NCBI GenBank assembly: GCA_009823505.1
Contig: VZQC01006699.1
Span: 1,812,930-1,876,929, forward strand
Source of the DNA: Rhizomys pruinosus
Taxonomy: Eukaryota; Chordata; Mammalia; Rodentia; Spalacidae
Direction of reading: 5' to 3'
Length of the DNA: 64,000 nt
The notes below the pieces were generated by a model. That model saw only the letters and a list, made by a program, of their open reading frames with translations, ran no database searches and was not told the DNA's origin. The position numbers were made by a program, and so were the translations under genes. Numbering within the stretch: the stretch's first letter is position 1; each line of letters opens with the position of its first letter. Below are positions 20,671 to 31,994 of the stretch, piece by piece.

Positions 20671-20769
20671 AGTTTAAGATGAATACATTATATGCATACA
20701 TGAAGTTCTCAAAGAATAAATGAAGAATATGTTAACTTTTTTTGTTTGTTTGCTTGGTCAGGTTTTCTT

Positions 20770-20995
20770 TTTTAAGATATAATTACCTTATGGGTGTGAG
20801 TGTTTTGCCTGTGTGAATATATGTGCATCCATTCCTGGTGTCCTGGTGATCAAAGAGGTCAGAAAAGGGCATTGAGTCCCCTGAAATGAGAGTTACGGGC
20901 AGTTGTGAGCTGTCATATAGGTGCTGAGAACCGAAGCCAGGCCCGCCATAGGAGTGGCAAGTGCTCCTAACCGTGGAGCCATCTCTCTAGCCCTT
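20770..20995 (-). mobile_element. B2 SINE
   Basis: Antisense B2: GGGTGTGAGTGTTTTGCC, CAGAAAAGGGCATTGAGTCC, GTGGAGCCATCTCTCTAGCCC. Confidence 0.9.
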
Positions 20996-20999
20996 GGTC

Positions 21000-21132
21000 A
21001 GATTTTTGAGACAGGATCTTTTTATATAGCCCTGACTGACCTAAGACTTTGTATGTATACCAGATTGGTTTCAAACTTGGAGTGATCCTCCTGTCTCAAT
21101 CTCCTAAGTGCTGGGATTATACATGCCTGGGT
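21000..21132 (-). mobile_element. B1 SINE, diverged
   Basis: Antisense: TTTTTGAGACAGGATC, CCTAAGTGCTGGGATTATAC, truncated at CATGCCTGGG. Confidence 0.85.
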
Positions 21133-21149
21133 ATCTAAATATAAATTTC

Positions 21150-21311
21150 TTTTTTTGTTTTTTTTTGGTCTTTTTGAGACAAGGTCTCCTTGGAGTCTCA
21201 GCTGTCCTGGAACTCACTCTGTAGACCAGGCTGGCCTTGAACTCACAAAGATCCACCTGACTCTGCCTCCCGAGTGCTAGGATTAAAGGCATGCGCCACC
21301 ACACCTGGCTT
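21150..21311 (-). mobile_element. B1 SINE with 16-bp TSD
   Basis: Complete antisense B1. TSD TCTAAATATAAATTTC at 21134-21149 and 21312-21327. Confidence 0.97.
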
Positions 21312-21347
21312 TCTAAATATAAATTTCAATAAAAATAATGCAGTTTA

Positions 21348-21510
21348 GCTGGGCATAGTGGTGCTCACCTTTAATCCCAGCACTCGGGAGGCCGAGGCAG
21401 GTGGATCTCTGTGAATTCAAGGCCAGCTGGGTCTACAGAGTGAGTTCCAGGCCAGCTGGGGCTACATGGAGAGCCTGTCTCAAAAACACCAAAATAGTAA
21501 TAATAATAAT
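21348..21510 (+). mobile_element. B1 SINE with (TAA)n tail and TSD
   Basis: Sense B1 AGCTGGGCATAGTGGTGC to AAAACACCAAAATAG, tail expanded into TAA units (21497-21522). TSD AATAATGCAGTTTA before the head and after the tail. Confidence 0.96.
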
Positions 21511-21745
21511 AATAATAATAATGCAGTTTATCATTGATTTTTCTGTGATATACTTAATACTAATAGTGAGATGAGAAAATACCAATTAGCCATATAGTCA
21601 TATTTATTGAACATTTCACACACCACATATCTGAATATATAGAAATGAATAGCTGGTGGATTGATGACAGCGGATTTAGCCTTATGAACAGAAATGAAAG
21701 CTAGCTTTCAGTAGTATTTTAACACCATAAAATTTAAAGAATGCA

Positions 21746-22100
21746 GCTGGGGGAATGGCTCAGTGGGTAAAGCACTGGCTGAGCAAGTGTAAGGACTGAG
21801 TTTGGATCTCTAGAATGCATGTAAAGCCAGATGCAGTAGTGTGCATCTGAAATCACAATCTTCCAAAGGCAAGATGGAAGGCAGAGGCAGTAGACTCCCT
21901 GGAAGCCTGCCAGCAAGCCTCGAGTACAAAGTGATGAACAAGAGACCCTGCCTCCATCGAGGCAGAAGGTGATATGTGACACCGGAGGTCGTTCTCAGAT
22001 CTCCACACATAAACATGGCAAGCACATATTTGTACTCAGAAATACACACTCATACACGCACATCATATTCATACAAAGGTAAATAAATACATAAATATTT
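21746..22100 (+). mobile_element. B4-type composite SINE
   Basis: tRNA/ID-like head GCTGGGGGAATGGCTCAG with AGGACTGAGTTTGGATC, then a B1-like middle (CCAGATGCAGTAGTGTGC), then GATCTCCACACATAAACATG and an AAATAAATAC tail. Confidence 0.8.
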
Positions 22101-25100
22101 AATGAACCCAACATTTTGAAATATTTGGGACACTATCCAAAGCCATTAAGTGCAAAGCTTGAAGCAACACAGATTGTTTAGCCTCTGTCCATTTTACACC
22201 ATTTACTGAAAGTGGAACATATCTGAAATAGACTCCAAATTACCGAAAGAGGCCTTTTGGGGCCAAGTCACCCAGCGCCTTTCCTAGGTTCTCCACTTCA
22301 GCTTTGGAGACAGTCCGTAAAGATTTAATTTAGTCCTTCTTGAGGATGTTAAAAGGAAGTGACATTTTCAAAAAACTCAGCTGGTTCCACAGATAAAAAA
22401 GTTTTCCCAAAAGTCCACGCCAAAAAGATCTTGTCAAAGAGCTCCAAGCAGCAGTGGATTCCAGCTGGTCCTGCTGAGCCCTGTCTTCCTTCTGTGCGTT
22501 CTTCTGCAAGCACAGGCATTTATTTGGTTTGGGGTGTCTTCCCGATACAGGACTATGGTTGAAATAATCAGTTGTTTTGAGTCAGTTGCTTATTCTCAAA
22601 GACAAGCCTATGATTGGAGCCATTTCTGAGCTAATTTCCCAGCCCCCACCCCCATAGCAGGCTCCCTAGCTCAAGAAGTGATTGAGAAGAGTAATAAAAT
22701 AAAGATCAAGTTTTTATAGCCAGATAGACACAGCGTTATCCCAAGAATTCATTACTCTTTGAGCTTTGAGGGTGACACTGGGTCTGTCTGTCCTTAGGAC
22801 TTGGGACATCACTCCCACCATTGACTAATTCTGCCAGAAGCCAGAAGAGATAGGGAATAGAGAAACCCTTTTCTTGGTGGTTTCATGTCATAAACCCATT
22901 TCAACTACAAATCTGTTCAATCATGTCATCTAATACTACACAATTCTATAACAAATAGCCAATCAATACTAATAGATGGATGTTACAAAGAGGCACACCA
23001 TATGTTTTTAATGGGCTGATGGAATTAACAACTTCTTTTGAACCCTAACTGATGCCTGTCTTATTGTGCTCTGAGCAGAGTGGGTGTTCCTGTAAATTCT
23101 TGCTTAATTAACTATGATCAGAAGTGGAAAGAAAAAGAAAATCTTCATGAGGAGCTATCCCACCTAGAACTTGATAAAGACACTTAGCTTAAAAAAAAAA
23201 AAGCCTATCTTCTTTTCAAAAATACTTTTCCTTTGTTGGTTTTGTTTTAATTAAAGTCCATGCTGCAGGAGCTATGAATATAACTCCACACGTTCCAAAA
23301 CACCTTACAATTGTGGCCTGAGGTCGCAGCACTGAAAAAGACAATGAGCGGATTGATGCACCAGGGGAACTGCTCACGCATGTCTGGGTTTCTTCCTCTT
23401 TAGTCTCCCACGAGCTCTCCCAAGAAGATGCTGCCAATGGTGTACAAAGGTCTGACTTGGCTACAAATAGCTGTGCTATTCTGAGGATACCCAGGCCTCT
23501 ACAGGGCAATGGAGCCAGTGGACTTATGAACTGAATTTCAGCTTTCTGGCACAGAAGCATGGTAAGTCAGAATGAAATCAGAATCAAATGCCAGCCTTTA
23601 GAAAAGGGCACACACTGGCAGTAAGGAAAAGCCAGGGCTCATGGTGCCTCCGGAGCCCCACAGAGGACCTATTTGGCTCTGATCCAGCATGTCAGTTTCT
23701 GTCTCCTAGTGTGTCCAGTGGTGGACAGAGGGGAGCCAGAAGTCTGTGCATATCTCCCTCCTAGGAAACCAGCTGTCTGTATAGAGAATAGATGGGATTT
23801 TAATGAATAATCAGAAAACTACAGCAAAGTGACCTCAGGTACTCTTTTCTTCTGCCATTATGATCATAGTACTCTGGGCCATGCCGGGATATAAAGTTGG
23901 TTGGGCAGTTGTGGATGTTTATCTGGAGGAAACGCTGTTATGTCACCAGCTTTCCTAGTGTCCCTATTTTTTGCTAATGGTACCAGCACTTTCCTATTCT
24001 GGAGCCTTAAGACCTCTGAGACTCAGCATAAACCCTTCCACCACCTGCCCTGTGGCCATAGCCAGTGTTGTCAATCTATGACTTCCCCTTTCATACAACC
24101 TCTGGTAACTGCACCTGATAGTTTTCATCCTGGTTGACATTCTCTCATCCCATGTATGGCCTTGGCTTTTTAAACAGTGCTTTTGTTCTCCTCTGAAAAC
24201 CCACCTTCCTGACAACATCCCTCCACATTACTCCTATGTTCAAAAGCCTTCAATGGTACATGCTTCTTTACTAGTAGATAAAGATCTAACAGAGTTCAAC
24301 CTGGCATCAACCGGCTATAAAAACCTGGCCAAGAGTTGTATTTTCAATCTTATCTCTTTATATGAATTATACATTCTTCCGACATGAGTCTATTCTGTGG
24401 CCCTAAGACATTGGACTTGTTCCTATTTCCTTCACCTCCCCAAGGTTATGCACTTTCCTGGAATGCCCTGCTTGGCCCTTGCTTAGTCATGCACCCTGTG
24501 TTCTCAGTTAATTTCCCTAGCTTCAGCCCTGGCCTCCCAAGTTAAATATACTCAGTGCTGGGCTGGGCCTGAAATCTATACTCGTAGCTTTGGAGAACTT
24601 CTTTTGTAGATATATGTCAGTCATTATATTTTAGCATCATTGTTTGAAATAATGGCAGACAATCCTGGAATTGGTCAATTGTTGGCTTTCATCCATGGAT
24701 GTGTGCATTCTAGGATCTAGTGGCTTTGGTATGATAAATGATATATGTTTACGGTTTGGTCTTAGGTGAAAATAGTAAACAATTTAATGTTATTGCTGAA
24801 AAGAATGGAAGAGACTTATGCCTTGTTCCTCAAAGTGTCACAGACCAGCAATTTTGTGTCACTTGGAAGCTGGTTAGCAGTGTCCATTCTTGGCCCTATA
24901 CCCACCTCCTGATCAGGCCCTGCAATGGTAACAAGATCAGCTAGTGATCTAAGCGCATCGTGAAGTCTCAGAAGTCCTGAGGACTAGCCCCAGCTTGAGA
25001 CTGCATGAGAAGACAAGGAGACAGTGAGAGCTAGTGGAGATTATTTTGAACTATGAACCAGAAATCATGCATTTTGTGTCATTTCCCAGCTGGAGATTCT

Positions 25101-25365
25101 GGAAAAAAAACACTTAACCATTCTGACCCTTATTTTCAGGGAGTCATTAGGAGATTCTAAGCAAGCAAACAAACAGACAAAAGTGATTTGTGTTTTGTAT
25201 TTCCTGAACCATGCTTTCCATGGGGTCTCATAGCCTGTTTGTGGCAAAGTGGGGACCCTAACACAGCTGTGTTGCCTCCTAGTCGGGTCCTCATCAAGTG
25301 GGGCTCCCTTACCACAGGCTCCACCCTGGGCACCACCAGAAGCAGCTGGAACAGTCTCTGGAGAA
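22101..25365. other. Longest repeat-free block, 3.3 kb
   Basis: I recognise no SINE, L1 or LTR here, in contrast to the rest of the window. The 114-codon minus frame at 23216-23560 has no domain I can name. Absence of repeats may reflect purifying selection against insertions or simply chance. Confidence 0.5.
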
Positions 25366-25860
25366 AGGAATTTGATATGTCTCAAGAGTCTCTAATGTGT
25401 TGGCACCCCATGACCCAGCGAATTCTCTACTGGGACTCGGTCTTAGGGAAATAAAACAAAAATGCAGATGAAAATTTTTAAGTAATTGCTCTCATTGCAG
25501 AGTTGCTTTTAATATATTTTAAAACTCCTGCAAACAATCCGAGTATCCAACAACCAAAAATGGTTAAATATATTATGAGAATCCATAAGCTAGTACATTA
25601 CATAACTATCAAGATTTTTCTTTAAAAAGAGTTTTAAAGGACATGAAAAAAATGTTCAATGTGATACTTAGCCAAGAAAAGAGGTGGATCATGAAATTAT
25701 ATATTCAGTATGATCTAAACTGTGTTTTTAAACAGCATGTGGAGAAAAGCTACAATGAGACACAGGAAAATATTAACAGTGCATGTCTCTGGGCAGCGGC
25801 ATTTTTTAATTTTGTTTTGCTTTTTGTGTTTTAAATTGCTACTCAGTGACTGATTTTGTT
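25366..25860 (+). mobile_element. Old L1 3' UTR (L1M type)
   Basis: Landmarks in order: GACCCAGCGAATTCTCTACT, GGTCTTAGGGAAATAAAAC, AATCCGAGTATCCAACAACC, GGACATGAAAAAAATGTTC, CAGTATGATCTAAACTGTG, TTAACAGTGCATGTCTCTGG. Sense, no coding part. Confidence 0.85.
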
Positions 25861-25983
25861 CACAGTGCACAGAAATACCTAAAGTGAACTAGAACGGTGA
25901 TTGTTATTCTAATGTGTAGACACTAGGAAATGAAAAAGTAATGTTTGCTGGTTAGTAGTGCGGCTACTTTAAAAATAACTTGT

Positions 25984-26023
25984 ATTATTATTATTGTTAT
26001 TGTTATTATTATTATTATTATTA
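25984..26023. repeat. (TTA)n microsatellite
   Basis: TTA/TTG units on the tail side of the next antisense B1. Confidence 0.93.
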
Positions 26024-26166
26024 GTCTTTTTTGAGACAGGGTCTCCCTGTAGCTCCAGGTGTCCTGGAACTCACTTTGTAGACCAGGCTGGCCTTGAACT
26101 CACAGAGATCTGCTACCTCTGCCTCCCGAGTGCTGGGATTAAAGGTGTGCACCACCATGCCCAGCT
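26024..26166 (-). mobile_element. B1 SINE
   Basis: Antisense B1, GTCTTTTTTGAGACAGGG to CACCACCATGCCCAGC, full length. Confidence 0.95.
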
Positions 26167-26189
26167 TATTTATTATTGTTTACTTTTTT

Positions 26190-26270
26190 AAATTGAGACA
26201 GGGTCTTATTCTGTAGCTATCTCAACATCCAAAGGGTGACTATTACAGGGATGAGCTACCATGTCAGGCT
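26190..26270 (-). mobile_element. B1-like fragment
   Basis: Antisense: AATTGAGACAGGGTCTTATTC, GAGCTACCATGTCAGGCT, middle deleted. Confidence 0.7.
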
Positions 26271-26274
26271 ACAT

Positions 26275-27020
26275 AGCTCGTCTCATGAATAGAGAATACA
26301 CACACATGGTTTTCTCTCTGTCTCCAGGCCTCAGGCATCACATTAATAGAGCCTGGGGCAAGAATACCAACAACGGGTCCACATGGCATCTGTTGCACTT
26401 TTAAACGTTAGAAGTCAACTAACCTAGATGTAATTGGAACATTTAATCTTTCTGTCTTTACAAATTCACCTTCATGGTGGCCTAGAAGTCTGGCTTTGAA
26501 CTTGACACTATTCGAGTCCCCATTACTAAAGGAGACTGGCCCCTGGCCTGATCCCCACTATGTTCTCACACTAATACCCAGTTCTACTACGGGCTGTTCT
26601 ACACATGTCTAGACTGCACAGTCATCTGTACCTCCACGGAGATGCCTGCTGCATCTCATGGGCTTGGAGAGTGTATTAGAGGCAGTGCTGACTCTCTGGA
26701 GGCCAAGATCCAGGAAGGGGCCTTTACAGGGAGCTAGTGCAGGGACTGTTCCCATTTCCAAAGAGTTAGAACAGGACTTGGCTCATTGGGTCTCCCCGCC
26801 TCTGGGGGAAGAAGCCACCTTCTGTCTCTTGTCACTGAGCGCATGATCACACATGCTGCTGAAGAACTCATTTTTGACAAGTTCTTGAGATTTCTTGATG
26901 ACAAGCTGCTATAAAGACTTCATTGTCAAGTTAATTTAGCAATGCTATATAAAGCTGGAAACTGCTTTATACTCATTTGCATGCAATAAAACCCCAAACA
27001 AACAAACAGTGTATGTGATC
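26275..27020. other. Low-repeat stretch
   Basis: No recognised element. A short (AAAC)n run at 26994-27007 abuts the next B1-like element. Confidence 0.4.
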
Positions 27021-27023
27021 TGC

Positions 27024-27140
27024 CCCAAGGTGTGGTGGCACATACCTGCAAAACAGCACTCAAGAGAATCTTGAGTTCAGGGCCAGCTCGTGTTATATAT
27101 TGAGATCCTGTCTAAAAAACAAACAAAAAGCAGAGAAAAA
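27024..27140 (+). mobile_element. B1 SINE, shortened
   Basis: Sense B1 AAGGTGTGGTGGCACATACC, AGATCCTGTCTAAAAAAC, A-rich tail. Confidence 0.85.
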
Positions 27141-27460
27141 ATACACACACATCCTAAATATTAATATAAATGTAGATTGTCCTTTAGAAAAGTCATCCCG
27201 ACTGATGTTCTCACCAGTGCCTATTGCTCAGTATTTACTCCAGCCTTCTGTACTATTAAGTTTTTTTTTACAACTTTCCCAATCAGATAGGTAAGACATT
27301 AAATGCTATCTTCCTCTTTCATAAACTGACATCTCATATTCTTTGTTTGAGGAGGTCTTTTTTCTTGCTGAGTTGCATAAGGAAGTTACAATACATCTTA
27401 TGACTCTTTTCCAGTTCTTTAATTTGACTTTGCACATTGTAGTATTTTTATTTACTCTTT

Positions 27461-27513
27461 TTTTTTTTTGGTCTTTTTGAGACAGGGTCTCCCTGTAGCC
27501 CCCGCTGGCCTGG
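27461..27513 (-). mobile_element. B1 SINE, heavily 5'-truncated, TSD
   Basis: Only the 3' part (GGTCTTTTTGAGACAGGGTC to GCTGGCCTGGAAT) remains. TTTACTCTTTTTTTTT flanks both sides, so the truncation probably happened at insertion. Confidence 0.88.
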
Positions 27514-27555
27514 AATGTTTACTCTTTTTTTTTTTAATTAAAAAGGAATAAAATA

Positions 27556-27752
27556 AGTTTTAAAAAATGAGTGAAAATGTGTATTGCCTGCATTTTTGTA
27601 AGTTCACTGTGTTGTCAGAAGGGGGCATCAGATCCCCTGGAACTGGAGTTAATGAATGGTTGTCAGCCACCATGTAGGTGCTGGGAATCAAACTCAGGTC
27701 CTCTGCAAGAGTGGCTGGTGCTCTTAACTACTAAGGCATCTCTCCAGACCCT
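27556..27752 (-). mobile_element. B2 SINE
   Basis: Antisense B2 with single CCTGGAACTGGAGTTAATG, CCATGTAGGTGCTGGGAATC, GCATCTCTCCAGACCC. Confidence 0.92.
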
Positions 27753-27756
27753 TCTC

Positions 27757-27977
27757 CTTTTGTTTTTGAGACAGACTCTCATGTTACCCAAGCTGGTTTT
27801 GAACTTACTACATAGCTGAAGGTGACCTTGAACTTCTGATCTTCCTGCTTCTACCTCCCAGTCCTGGTATCATAGAGGTATACTAACAAGCTCAGTTCTG
27901 TGATGCTGGGAAGGGAATCCAGAGATCCTTGTAAGCAAGGCAAGCACTCTTCCAGCTAAGCTGTATCCCCAACCCTG
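27757..27977 (-). mobile_element. B4-type SINE
   Basis: B1-like part 27757-27893 (TTTTGAGACAGACTCTCATG, ACCTTGAACTTCTGATC) followed by ID-like part 27897-27977 (GGGAATCCAGAGATCC, AGCTGTATCCCCAACCC). On the minus strand this is the ID-then-B1 order of B4. Confidence 0.78.
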
Positions 27978-27999
27978 TGGGATTTTTTAAGCCATATTG

Positions 28000-28117
28000 T
28001 TAAGCACTCAGGAGGCAGAGGCAGAGGGTTGCTGCAAGTTTGAGTCCAGCCTGGGCTACATTGTGAGTTCAAGACTAGTTTGGGCTACATACTAAGACCC
28101 TGTCTCAAAAAACAATA
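28000..28117 (+). mobile_element. B1 SINE, 5'-truncated
   Basis: Starts inside the element at AGCACTCAGGAGGCAGAGG, ends GACCCTGTCTCAAAAAAC. Confidence 0.9.
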
Positions 28118-28121
28118 CTGA

Positions 28122-28277
28122 AGCCAGACATGGTAACATAAACCTTTAATTCTATCACTCAGGAAGCAGAAACGGTCAGATCTCTGTGAGAGAGAGGCCA
28201 GCCTAGTCTATCTACATAGCACGTTCCAGACCAGCTGGGGCTCCCTGGAGATCTTGTCTCAAAAAGAAAAAAAAATT
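28122..28277 (+). mobile_element. B1 SINE
   Basis: Sense, GAAGCCAGACATGGTAAC head placed directly behind the tail of the previous B1, ends CTTGTCTCAAAAAG. Confidence 0.9.
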
Positions 28278-28330
28278 TTTTTTCTAGATAGAGCAACTTG
28301 TCTGTGACTTACCCATAGACTTTATTTGTT

Positions 28331-28480
28331 GTTTTTTGTCTTTTTTAGACAGGGTCTCACTATAGTCCCAGCTGGCCTGGAACTCGCTATGTAGACCAAG
28401 TTGGCCTTGAACTTACAGAGATCTGCCTGCCTCTGCCTCCCCAGTGCTGGGATTAAAGGCCTGTGTCACCATGCCCAGCT
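28331..28480 (-). mobile_element. B1 SINE with TSD
   Basis: Antisense B1, full length to CACCATGCCCAGC. CCATAGACTTT occurs on both sides. Confidence 0.95.
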
Positions 28481-28484
28481 ATCC

Positions 28485-29424
28485 ATAGACTTTTAATAGT
28501 GGTTGATGATTCACAAACCTATTGCATTGAAAGTGTCTGAAACAGGTTCCAGAGTTTTTGTCAGTGGAAACACTGACACCAACTTGTAGATGAGTCAAGT
28601 TACTGGTAGGGTGGGAAAGGAGGCTCTAGGAGCCCATGGGAGGTGATTTGAATTGTCTTCCTTGTGTAGTGGCTTGGGGTGGGGTGGGGGGCTGTTTCTG
28701 CTAAGTGCAAAATACAAATTGAGTGATGTAGAGAGGGAGGGGTGAGAGAGGCAGTGGAAAGCTGAGGAAGACGGGGTAGAGGGAAAGAGATGTGGCAGGG
28801 GTGAGTCGTGGGAATATGAGGGCGGGGCAAGATCGTTTTTAGGAAGTTGGTCTGTGTGATAGCCAGTTATTTCAAAACCTGTAATAAAAGCCAAATTTAT
28901 ACCCCATACTTTGAAGTTGCACTTGAACCTACTTTTGGATGTCCGAGTCAAACCCCAAGGCAGGTGCTAGATGATGCAGTGCCAGCCCTGGGCAGCCTCT
29001 GTGTGTAGGATCCTCTGTATGGTGGCTCTGAGGGTGACCCCCATATTTATGCCACTGCTAGACAAGCAAGCCCACACACTGGGCCACTTGCCCTTTGTCA
29101 GACAGGGTCAGTCAGGAATTTGTGCCAATGGGATGGCAAAGGAGGCTGGTTGGGAGCTTCCAGAAAAGGGAAGTAGGAGTCTTTCTTGCTAAACAGCATG
29201 AGACAAGGAAACAGAACACCCCCAGTCATGTGGCCTGGAGGATAACTTGCCTTAGCAAGAAGGTGAATGTAGAGAAGAAAGGACAGGGGGTGTCAAGACC
29301 CTGACTCTACCCACAATGCAGTTCACCCCACTCTAATCTTGTTATCTTAAAAATATAAGTGCCCTTAATCTTTCAGTCTGTGGGAGTCAGATTTTCTGTA
29401 CTTACAGCTGAAGACATTCTGACA
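28485..29424. other. Low-repeat stretch with G-rich run
   Basis: G-rich 28674-28692 (GGGGTGGGGTGGGGGGC) sits beside purine-rich 28725-28800. No repeat or exon recognised. Confidence 0.4.
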
Positions 29425-29658
29425 CTTGGACTACAGACTTGGCTCAGTGATTAAGAGCACTGACTGCTTGTGCAAAGGACCTGGGTTCAATTCCCAACAC
29501 CCACATGGCAACTAACAACTGTCCATAACTTCAGTTCCAGGGAAATCCAACACCCTCTTCTGACCTCCAAGGGCATTCATTGCCCAACATGAGTGTGCTT
29601 ACACACACGCAGGCAATACATTCATATACATAAATAAAAACAATAAATTAAAAAAAAC
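29425..29658 (+). mobile_element. B2 SINE
   Basis: Sense B2: TTGGCTCAGTGATTAAGAGC, GGGTTCAATTCCCAACACCC, single GTTCCAGGG unit, AAATAAAAACAATAAATTA tail. CTGACAC flanks both ends. Confidence 0.93.
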
Positions 29659-30094
29659 CCTGACACATAAAGTTCCAACAAGTTAGAACTTTGGTGAAAG
29701 TGCTGAATTCCTAAATGCATGGTCTGCACTCAAACACAGCAAGGGTCTAGACTGGGACTGCTCTCCAGAGCTACCCTGCACTATTTTGGCTCCCAGCATG
29801 CTGTGTTCTTCACTTCCCCTGTTTGCCCTCAGTTCATTCTTCCTGAAATAGGCTCCCTCTGCTCTGGCTCAACTGCAGGCCTCTGTTGGGAGTCCACAGT
29901 TCCTGAAAGATTTCCTTCAGGCCCAGTGTTGGAGTTGAGTGCTCACGTGTCCTCCCACAGAGCCTGGCTCTGTCCTGAGAAGAGCCTTTTCCAAACCGTG
30001 GAAACTGCCTGGACTGCTCTGTAGGAACTCTACCTGCATTAGTCACCACCTTCATGCAGTGCCTGGTAGCTGGCCACACTGCACAGAGATGCAA
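29659..30094. other. Low-repeat stretch
   Basis: A plus frame of 101 codons (29719-30024) has no recognisable domain. Nothing else seen. Confidence 0.4.
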
Positions 30095-30153
30095 CCTGTG
30101 TTAGAATGAATGCTTGCCTAGCAAGTGTGCTGCCCTGCATCCCGTCCTCAAAA
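30095..30153 (+). mobile_element. ID-like fragment
   Basis: GAATGCTTGCCTAGCAAGTG and TGCATCCCGTCCTC resemble sense ID. The CA array that follows stands where its tail would be. Confidence 0.65.

Positions 30154-30200
<47 letters not shown>
30154..30200. repeat. (CA)n microsatellite
   Basis: Pure CA run of about 23 units. Confidence 0.97.
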
Positions 30201-30204
<4 letters not shown>

Positions 30205-30512
30205 TGATTGAATGAGTGAATAAAAAATCCATTTATCCTTTCTATTTGGACTTTCAAAAAGATTTTTGCCCTTTACAAGAAAGCTGTAATTGTTATAAAA
30301 ATAGATGAATAGCAACTACTTAATTTTTCCTATAAAAAGTGGGCTCAATTTTTGGTGTTTTTAAAGTATCAGGGTTTTTTTTAAGTATTTTTATTTTGTT
30401 CTATTTTGTGTATGTTGTGTTTTAAGGCAGGTCCCATAGCACATGCTGGCCTTGAAATTGCTATGTAGCTGAGAATGACCTTGAACTTATGATCCTCCCA
30501 CTCTCACCTCTT

Positions 30513-30748
30513 TTTAAATTTTTATTTTTATTATTTTTTCTTTTATTTTACATGCATGAGTGTATTTGCTTGAATGCATGTAAGTGCCCCTATGTTGGGC
30601 AATGACCATGGAGCTCAGAAGAGCATATTGGGTCCCCTGGAATTGGAGTTATGGACAGTTGTTAGCCATGTGGGTGCTGGAATTTGAATCTGGGTCCTCT
30701 GCAAGAGCAGATAGTGCTCTTAACCCCTGAACCATCTCTCCAGCCCTT
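30513..30748 (-). mobile_element. B2 SINE inside B4
   Basis: Antisense B2, single CTGGAATTGGAGTTATGG, CTGAACCATCTCTCCAGCCC end. Confidence 0.93.
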
Positions 30749-30759
30749 CACCCAACCCC

Positions 30760-30885
30760 CCTTTTTGGTCTTTTTTTGAGATAGCATCTCCCTATAGTCC
30801 CAGCTTACCTGGAACTAGCTATGTAGAACTCACAGAGATCCCCCTGAGTGCTGGGATTAAAGCTCTGCATCACCATGCCTGGCTC
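30760..30885 (-). mobile_element. B1 SINE with internal deletion
   Basis: Antisense: GGTCTTTTTTTGAGATAGC, GCTATGTAGAACTCACAGAG, then directly CCCTGAGTGCTGGGATTAAA; parts of the middle are missing. Confidence 0.9.
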
Positions 30886-31146
30886 CGTTTCCAGCTCTTA
30901 AATGCTGAGGCTATAGTTCTATGTGGTGCTGAATCAAACCCAGGGCTTTGTGTATGCTAGTAAAACACTCTACCAAATAAAGCTAATCCATAGCCATTAA
31001 AATGTTTTGTTAACATATATTAATTTTAGATTACAATAGGTTTCATTGTGACATTTTAATGCATGCATTTACCATATTTTGATCATATTCATCCCCTATT
31101 ACATGGATGAGGAGGTTACTTATAGGAGCATGGGTACCTTACCAGT

Positions 31147-31282
31147 ATTTTAGAGACAGAGTCTCATGTATCCCAAGATGTCCTTGAACTCACTTTGTAG
31201 CCAAGGATGACCTTGAACTTCTACTCCTCACGCTTCTCCCTCTTATGCTGGGATGACAGGAACATGCCACCTTCTCTAGCTC
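31147..31282 (-). mobile_element. B1-like SINE, old
   Basis: Antisense: TTTAGAGACAGAGTCTCATG, TGTAGCCAAGGATGACCTTG, ATGCTGGGATGACAGGAAC. The extra GATGACCTTGAACTTCT block is the B4-like arrangement. Confidence 0.75.
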
Positions 31283-31454
31283 AGCCTTTCATTCATGACC
31301 ATATATTCACTGCTGTTTACAAAACAGTGGGCTTTATCACGCCATTCTTGCATAGAAGCATCATGTTCTTTCCTCTCTTTCACCCCACTTTACACTCTCC
31401 TATCCTGCTCATCCCCTTCCTTTTCCCAGATGGGCCACCTTCTGATTGGAAGTT

Positions 31455-31515
31455 TAAAAAATATTATTTATTTATTTGTTTGTTTTTTAATTTTATGTGT
31501 ATGAGTGTCTTGCCC

Positions 31516-31553
<38 letters not shown>

Positions 31554-31705
31554 CCATGTCACACAATGCCCATAGGGGCCAGAAGATGGAGTCAGATCAC
31601 CTGGAACTGAAGTTGAGGATGGTGTTAGCTAACGTGTGGGTGCTGGGAACTGAGCCCAGGTCCTTTGCAAGAACAGCCAGTACTCTTAGCCACCCCCCCC
31701 CCTTT
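31455..31705 (-). mobile_element. B2 SINE carrying a (TA)n expansion
   Basis: Antisense B2: TTTTATGTGTATGAGTGTC, a TA run (31519-31549), GCACCCATGTCACACAATGCC, CCAGTACTCTTAGCCACC then a C-run. The head end is eroded. Confidence 0.9.
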
Positions 31706-31776
31706 TTTAACATAAAACATGTCACATTTTCAGGAGCCGTCATAATCTGTATTATTCCAGTTTTAAAATATGTGCT

Positions 31777-31991
31777 GCTGGGACTGGAAAGATGGCTCAG
31801 TGTTTAAGAGCACTGTCTGCTCTTGCAGAGGACCCAGATTTGGTTCCCAGCACCCACATGGTGGCTAACAACCATCTGTAACTCCAGTTCCAGGGTACTC
31901 AATGCCCTCTTTTGGCCTCTTGAGCATTGCATGCACAGGTGATTTTCACACATGCAGGCAACACACTCATATACATAAAATAAAAATAATA
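31777..31991 (+). mobile_element. B2 SINE
   Basis: Sense B2: GGACTGGAAAGATGGCTCAG, GGTTCCCAGCACCCACATGG, ATACATAAAATAAAAATAAT tail. Confidence 0.93.
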
Positions 31992-31994
31992 TGG

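Larger units (their letters stand above)
19925..20728 (+). mobile_element. Rodent L1 3' UTR (Lx-like), split
   Basis: Sense L1 landmarks: GACTCATGAGCCCCCACCCC, GATGGCTGCTGAGGGAGGG, GGCTCCTGGTAGGTTAACC, CACATGGGCAGCACTAATTA, then after a B1, ATATGAAGTTAGGAGAGGG and CAAAATACATTGAAGG, then after a B3, CATGAAGTTCTCAAAGAATA. Order and spacing match muroid L1 3' UTRs. Confidence 0.85.
30416..30995 (-). mobile_element. B4-type SINE split by B2 and B1
   Basis: B1-like half 30416-30512 (TTTTAAGGCAGGTCCCATAG, GACCTTGAACTTATGATCC) and ID-like half 30890-30995 (GAATCAAACCCAGGGCTTTG, GTATGCTAGTAAAACACTC) join when the two inner SINEs are removed. Confidence 0.75.
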
